Positions 59,901 through 64,000 of a stretch of 64,000 nucleotides of DNA are shown in pieces. A program made the translations under genes and the position numbers. Source of the stretch: Podospora pseudocomata. Lineage: Eukaryota; Ascomycota; Sordariomycetes; Sordariales; Podosporaceae. Where the stretch lies: NCBI RefSeq assembly GCF_035222375.1, contig NC_085890.1, positions 1,488,001-1,552,000 on the forward strand. Reading direction: 5' to 3'. The first letter of the stretch is position 1; every line of letters starts with the position of its first letter. A model generated the notes under the pieces. It had not been told where the DNA came from. It saw only the letters and a program-made list of their open reading frames with translations, and did no database searches.

Positions 59901-60402
59901 TCCTAAACGGCATGCTACTCTCCTGGTGCATCTGAAGGAGCCAGTGCAAGCTTGACTCCTTTGCCCTTGGGTTCTTCCCGGTCATGGCCAAGTTGCGTAC
60001 TGCGCGCTCGACTTGTTCAGGTGCCACCTTGTATATCGTGACAAGAGCCTGTGTCGCGATATATCGAATCTTATCTTTATGATCGCCCAGTTTCTCAGCC
60101 AGCAGCGGCAATGTCCCTGTGCGCGCAACCTCCTTCGACAGGCCCTTGGGATCTTGCTTTCTCAGTCGGGTGAGGAGATGGTTGAAGGTGCCAAACCCAG
60201 CATTAACGAGAACGCCATGTTGAGAGCTGGACGCAGATCGGAGGGCATCGAATAGTGGCGCGATACATGGCTCGGGGATGTAGTGCGACTTGATGCAGGA
60301 CTTGGCTACGTTGATGTGTTGAATCTTGGTGTCGACAGGGGCGTCGGTGCGCAGGATATTGGTAAGGTCGATGACCTGCTGCTCAGAGATTGGTTCCGCC
60401 AT
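56957..60402 (-). CDS. stu1: Stu1, CLASP-family microtubule plus-end protein
   Basis: Two minus-strand exons, 60402-59813 and 59765-56957, with a 47-base intron (GTATGC..CCAG), give 1132 residues. The ATG at 60402 (MAEPISEQQVIDL) is the first true start; a TTG lies three codons upstream. The N terminus (about 1-215) is a HEAT-type TOG array (DKIRYIATQALVTIYKVAP, DATVRDTAKTTVIELFR). A second TOG/CLASP_N domain lies at about 290-530 (NWMEREKNVIKLRKLV, LRTSLCTHGCNLIQDLARAFG, VREKARATFWKFNAIWP). A Ser/Pro/Arg-rich microtubule-binding linker is at about 560-880, and a C-terminal helical domain follows (about 880-1132). CLASP proteins bind tubulin through TOG domains and stabilise spindle and cytoplasmic microtubules; yeast Stu1 is essential for spindle assembly. 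The final 400 bases are strongly G-rich on the coding strand. It is divergent to the BSP gene, 689 bases away. Confidence 0.94.
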
Positions 60403-61091
60403 ATCCTCCAAAGCAGAGGATTTCAGGTGTGATTGCGATAAAATGGATGGAGGAGGTTGTCGAGGTTGCGGGACCGGGTCGAGGTGGTATGATTAAAGGT
60501 CGGTCGCTGTGGTAGGTTGCGGAAAGTGGCAGAAAGAAAACAAAACAAAAAATGAGCTGCTTATTAAGTTGCCGGCCCAGGGTTTTATCAGCAAGCTTTC
60601 GCGACAGGATGTCGGCAGTCGCGCCCGTTATGGGGCTCCAAAGACGCGCAATCGCAGGGTCGACAGAGTACACGCGGACCTCGACTTGAAGCTTCGCTGC
60701 CGTTCCTTGTGGTGGATTGCTCAGGTAAATTTGGCTCGACGTTGATGAGGAAGGGACACAGACCACAATTCTGTTTGCGGGATGTTCCTCTGCAGCTTTT
60801 CGTCACCCCTTGCCCGCGCCAAGTGGAGCACGGGCCATGCAAATGATTGCTGTCAGGGGTCTCGGCATCCTCAATTCCCCGCAGTTCCCCACCTCCTGTT
60901 ACTATTTCCCCACCTCTTATCGATATGCCCCGCCTTCTAGAACACCACGCTGTCGGTGTTGGTGCGCAATGTAAGCGGCACCTCCCTGCATACAGCTGTA
61001 CCCGATATAAGCTTGAGCTGGGAATAGCTTCTACCAAATGCCATTGTTTATTTTCTCCCAAACATCATCCTCCCCTCGTTAAACCGCAATC
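60403..61091. promoter_or_regulatory. Divergent promoter region of stu1 and the BSP-family gene
   Basis: 689 bases between two start codons facing away from each other. The right 100 bases are pyrimidine-rich (transcript leader of the BSP gene). No TATA box or operator can be named with confidence. A 157-codon minus ORF here has no motif and is rejected. Confidence 0.5.
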
Positions 61092-62066
61092 ATGACCTTC
61101 TACGAACAAACCCCAGTCCCCAGGCCCATCACCATCCTCGAACCCCCCATCTCCCGCCCATCCGACGCCCCATCAGCAACCCAATCTCCCATCCCAATCC
61201 ACCCCCCTAGGGACACCACCCCCAATGACCCCAAAAGAACCACCATTTCCTCCCCCAAACCCTTCCCCCTCCCAACCCTCCGCCTCGAAAACCGCAACCT
61301 GAACCACCCCGCCTCCGCCCTCCTCTTCACCTCCATCAACCCCGCCACCGTCCTCCCCGACTGCCTCCAAAACGTCCTCCGCCTCCTCTACCACACCCCC
61401 TCCTCCCACTCCTTCACCCCACCGCCAACCCGCTCCGTCACCCTCATATTCCGTGACATGGACGGCGTGGCCTACACAACCGGCACCGACCTCGACCACG
61501 ACCACAAAGAAATCCACTTCAACCTCAACCACATCTCCAACGTAGCCTCCCGTCCCAACAGCCCAACCCGCGTCCGTGACGAGATCATCGGCGTCATCAC
61601 CCACGAACTGGTCCACTGCTACCAGTGGGACGCAAAACACACTTGTCCAGGGGGGTTAATAGAAGGGATTGCTGACTGGGTGAGGCTGAATTGTGATTTG
61701 TCCCCGCCGCATTGGAAGAAGGAGGTTGATGGCGGTATTGGCCCCCCCCCCCTTTTTCCATTTCAGCCCCCTCTTCCTTTTTACCCCCTAATCCAACCCC
61801 AAATCACCGCCCACCCTTACTAATATACCTAAAAAGCCTGGGACAGAGGCTACCAACATACAGCCTACTTCCTCCAATACCTCGAAGACATCTTCGGCAA
61901 CAGCACCATCCGCCACCTCAACGACCACCTCCGCCACCACAAATACCACCAGGACTCCTTCTGGGAAGAGCAATTCGGGCTTGGGGTGGAAGAGTTATAT
62001 GAGGGTTACGTCCAGCATCACAAGGAAGAGGAAAGGAAGAATAAGAAGAAGCAAGACGACCTTTGA
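61092..62066 (+). CDS. BSP-family putative zinc metallopeptidase (plant/bacterial basic secretory protein type)
   Basis: Two exons, 61092-61734 and 61837-62066, with a 102-base intron (GTATTG..AAAAAG; branch-like CTAAT near 61820), give 290 residues. The splice restores DGAWDRGYQHTAYFLQYLE, a hallmark of this family. Residues about 170-190 carry HELVHCYQW, i.e. HExxH with Glu as the expected catalytic base, followed by GGLIEGIADWVRL. This gives the zinc-peptidase-like core seen in basic secretory proteins. Despite the family name no signal peptide is visible (it starts MTFYEQTPVPRP), so the fungal form may be cytoplasmic. The C terminus is Lys/Glu-rich (HHKEEERKNKKKQDDL). Codon use is extremely C-ending up to about 61640 and G/T-rich after that. 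Peptidase activity is inferred from the motif only. Confidence 0.9.
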
Positions 62067-62375
62067 CTGTAATCCCCCGCAGCATATCTATACTATACGA
62101 GTTACGAGACACGATGATACCTACGAAGATATCCTCTTTATTTTGGCAATATTCTGCTATATTTCTCAAAAAAGATAGCACGGGCCTATAGTCACCCCTA
62201 ACAAGAACACCCAAGCCTGACAACCCATTTCCCTGTTATGAAAACCGTTCCCAACGCCCAAAACACCAAACATATATAATGCAAACCCAAAACAGGAAGA
62301 AATGGTCGGTGGTATCGCGGGTATACATCCATAGACCCCGTATAAACATCATCAAGCACATCAACCGCGCCTCCT
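62067..62375. other. Convergent intergenic region
   Basis: About 310 bases between two stop codons, AT-rich near 62090-62180 and 62270. It should hold both polyadenylation sites. Nothing else seen. Confidence 0.6.
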
Positions 62376-63524
62376 CTAAGCCCGAGCAACGCTCTCAGTC
62401 TCGCTAATCACACTGCCAACCTCGGACCAGCTACCAGGAGTGGCGATCCCATCGTCACTATCGCTCATGACGCCATAGTCCCCATCCTTGGAGGAAGCAG
62501 CATCAAAGTTGACATCAACGCCAGATTCAGCGATAGAGGCAGTGTCATCGCTAGGCGTTCTCTGTCCTTGGCTGAGGTACTCCCCATCAGACATCGGTGG
62601 TTCAGGCGTAACAGGCAGAGGCGAGTAAAACCCAGTGTTGGACTGAGCCCACGCCTGAATCGAGGCATAGGCATCAGACTGGGTGCTGCTGTAGCTGGCA
62701 GACATGTCTTGCTCCTCCTCGCGGCCGATGGTCTCGCTGCGGGTGGTGGGAGTGTGAGTCCCATCCTCGGTCTTCTCATAGGCGTCAGGAAACTGATCAC
62801 GGAGGCTGGTATCGTTGGATTGCGAGTCGAAATCAAAGAGAACTTCAGGGTTGGTAGCAGCAACAGCCTTTTGCGCGGGCTCAGGGCTCTGGGTGCGGGG
62901 AGTAGCGGCATAGATATCGGATACGGTTTCGTCATGATCGGGCTTTAACAAATTGGCGGCTTCCGTCTCGTCGATGTGAGGGCGCTCTTCCAATTCGATA
63001 CCGTGCTCATCAGCAAAGGGGTTGTAAACCATTGCAGCATTCAGTCCGCGCACGCCTTCGAGGTTGCCACGGCGTCTAACCACATTGTTTGAATCATTCG
63101 CTGGGTTGGCACCAGTGTTGTAAACCAAAGTACCGCGTTCACCAGAGTTGTCAGGCCGTAAGAAGTCGTCAAAGGTAGGAAGGCGAGGAGTGGGCGATTC
63201 GGCCGATTGTGACTGTTGTTCGTTCCGGCGAGCGTTCCAATACATCAGTTCCTCTCGTTGTCTCCTCCGCGTTTCGTCGTCAGCATCAACATTGTGAGAT
63301 TCGTAGAATCCGTGAGCGTCTTCTGGGCGGTTGAAACGGGGCTGTCGGTTGTCTGGGTCGAAGTCGTCACCGAGAGAGCGGAGGGCGATGGCGATGCGTC
63401 TACGTAGGTCCTCGGCTACGCGGCGGACCTCGGGGCTTTCATAGATAGCTACAGCTACGGCTGCAGCTACGCCGACAGCAGCTATGCTGACTGAAGCAAG
63501 CAAGGCGTGGTTAACAGGGGGCAT
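62376..63524 (-). CDS. Uncharacterised single-TM protein with acidic disordered tail
   Basis: One exon on the minus strand, 382 residues, start ATG at 63524. Residues 7-29 form one Ala/Val-rich membrane segment (ALLASVSIAAVGVAAAVAVAIY) close to the N terminus, without a clear cleavage site. A basic amphipathic stretch follows (EVRRVAEDLRRRIAIALRSLG). A short conserved-looking module is at about 75-130 (DAHGFYESHN, RRRQREELMYWNARR, LPTFDDFLRP). The rest is acidic and Ser/Thr-rich, ending in repeated DDGIATPGSWSEVGS-type segments. The layout suggests a membrane-anchored protein with its long tail in the cytosol, for example at the ER or mitochondrial surface. No catalytic motif was found and no function is assigned. 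The coding bias and the intact 1.1 kb frame support a real gene. Confidence 0.85.
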   Translation of the reverse strand: MPPVNHALLASVSIAAVGVAAAVAVAIYESPEVRRVAEDLRRRIAIALRSLGDDFDPDNRQPRFNRPEDAHGFYESHNVDADDETRRRQREELMYWNARRNEQQSQSAESPTPRLPTFDDFLRPDNSGERGTLVYNTGANPANDSNNVVRRRGNLEGVRGLNAAMVYNPFADEHGIELEERPHIDETEAANLLKPDHDETVSDIYAATPRTQSPEPAQKAVAATNPEVLFDFDSQSNDTSLRDQFPDAYEKTEDGTHTPTTRSETIGREEEQDMSASYSSTQSDAYASIQAWAQSNTGFYSPLPVTPEPPMSDGEYLSQGQRTPSDDTASIAESGVDVNFDAASSKDGDYGVMSDSDDGIATPGSWSEVGSVISETESVARA

Positions 63525-64000
63525 GTTCGATATCTGGTGTAAGGATGATTGGGGATTGAAGAAATGCGATAAGCGGAGTGATAATGATAAGGTAGAGAGA
63601 GTGGGGCAAGATCAAGCGCTGGGAACTTCTCGACTTGGAAACCTTGAAGATATTCTTCGCTGCCTCCTTCTCACTGACAGTTGCTGAATGAGAAAGCAAC
63701 AATACCAAACCCGAGAAAGATTCAACAGAGATCAAGTATCCCAACAATTAAAATGAGCTGCCTCGAGGCTTGCGTGTCGTCTATTCGCCACTTGTCACGG
63801 GAGTGGCCAGTGCTGACCTAAACCTCAGGCGACAAACAACGACGGTGATTCGCACTGAAGAATTGGCGATGCAGACAAGGGTGCGGGGAACACAACGCAA
63901 AAGACAATGCTGTGGTTTTTGGCGGGAGAAGGCTAGTAACAATAACTTACCTTTGGCCGCGATTGGCAGTGGCATCTTTGGAGAGAAACGGCTTCAATCT
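63525..64000. promoter_or_regulatory. Upstream region of the single-TM protein gene
   Basis: Non-coding sequence to the window edge. A 64-codon minus ORF at 63781-63975 could be the start of something crossing the edge but shows no motif. Confidence 0.4.

Noticed and set aside
1-64000. tRNA, rRNA, CRISPR or prokaryotic operon features
   Set aside because: No B-box-like GGTTCGANNCC with matching stems was found by eye; the genes are intron-bearing and eukaryotic. A covariance-model search would be decisive for small RNAs.

Overview
The window is nuclear DNA of a filamentous ascomycete (Pezizomycotina), most likely a Sordariomycete and perhaps Sordariales. The grounds are short introns of about 47-100 bases with GTAAGT/GTATGT-type donors and CTAAC/CTGAC-type branch points, moderate GC content, large gene-poor gaps rich in microsatellites, and proteins typical of that group. 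I give the order level only as inference. No rRNA, tRNA, CRISPR array, virus or intact transposon was recognised.

Layout. At the left edge is the 3' part of a XanA-type xanthine/2-oxoglutarate dioxygenase, facing a two-exon RBR-type E3 ubiquitin ligase (1316-4913, minus). After 6.4 kb without a recognisable gene comes a Zn2Cys6 transcription factor (11349-about 13.7 kb, minus), then another 6.4 kb gap. A five-exon secreted lactonase-type beta-propeller with a GPI-like tail follows (20135-21746, minus), then a 5.2 kb gap. Next are a folliculin-interacting/Lst4-like protein (26997-30698, minus), a six-exon CDF zinc transporter (35336-36974, minus), the GATOR1/SEACIT subunit Iml1 (38372-44183, plus) and a vacuolar-type Ca2+/H+ exchanger (47550-49833, plus). 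The stretch 50-56 kb is AT-richer, with degenerate 21-22 bp repeats, an interrupted small ORF and a decayed-looking membrane-protein gene. The right end has the CLASP protein Stu1 (56957-60402, minus), a BSP-family putative metallopeptidase (61092-62066, plus) and an uncharacterised single-TM protein (62376-63524, minus).

Functional picture. Four consecutive genes (Lst4-like, CDF transporter, Iml1, CAX exchanger) all have relatives that act at the fungal vacuole. Two of them, Lst4 and Iml1, belong to the two conserved Rag-GTPase regulatory arms upstream of TORC1. Whether this linkage is more than chance cannot be told from one window.

The most striking sequence-level pattern is that many of the genes switch their coding strand from C-rich to G/T-rich over the last few hundred bases. 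Exon boundaries were worked out by hand from splice signals and reading-frame continuity. No transcript or database evidence was available.
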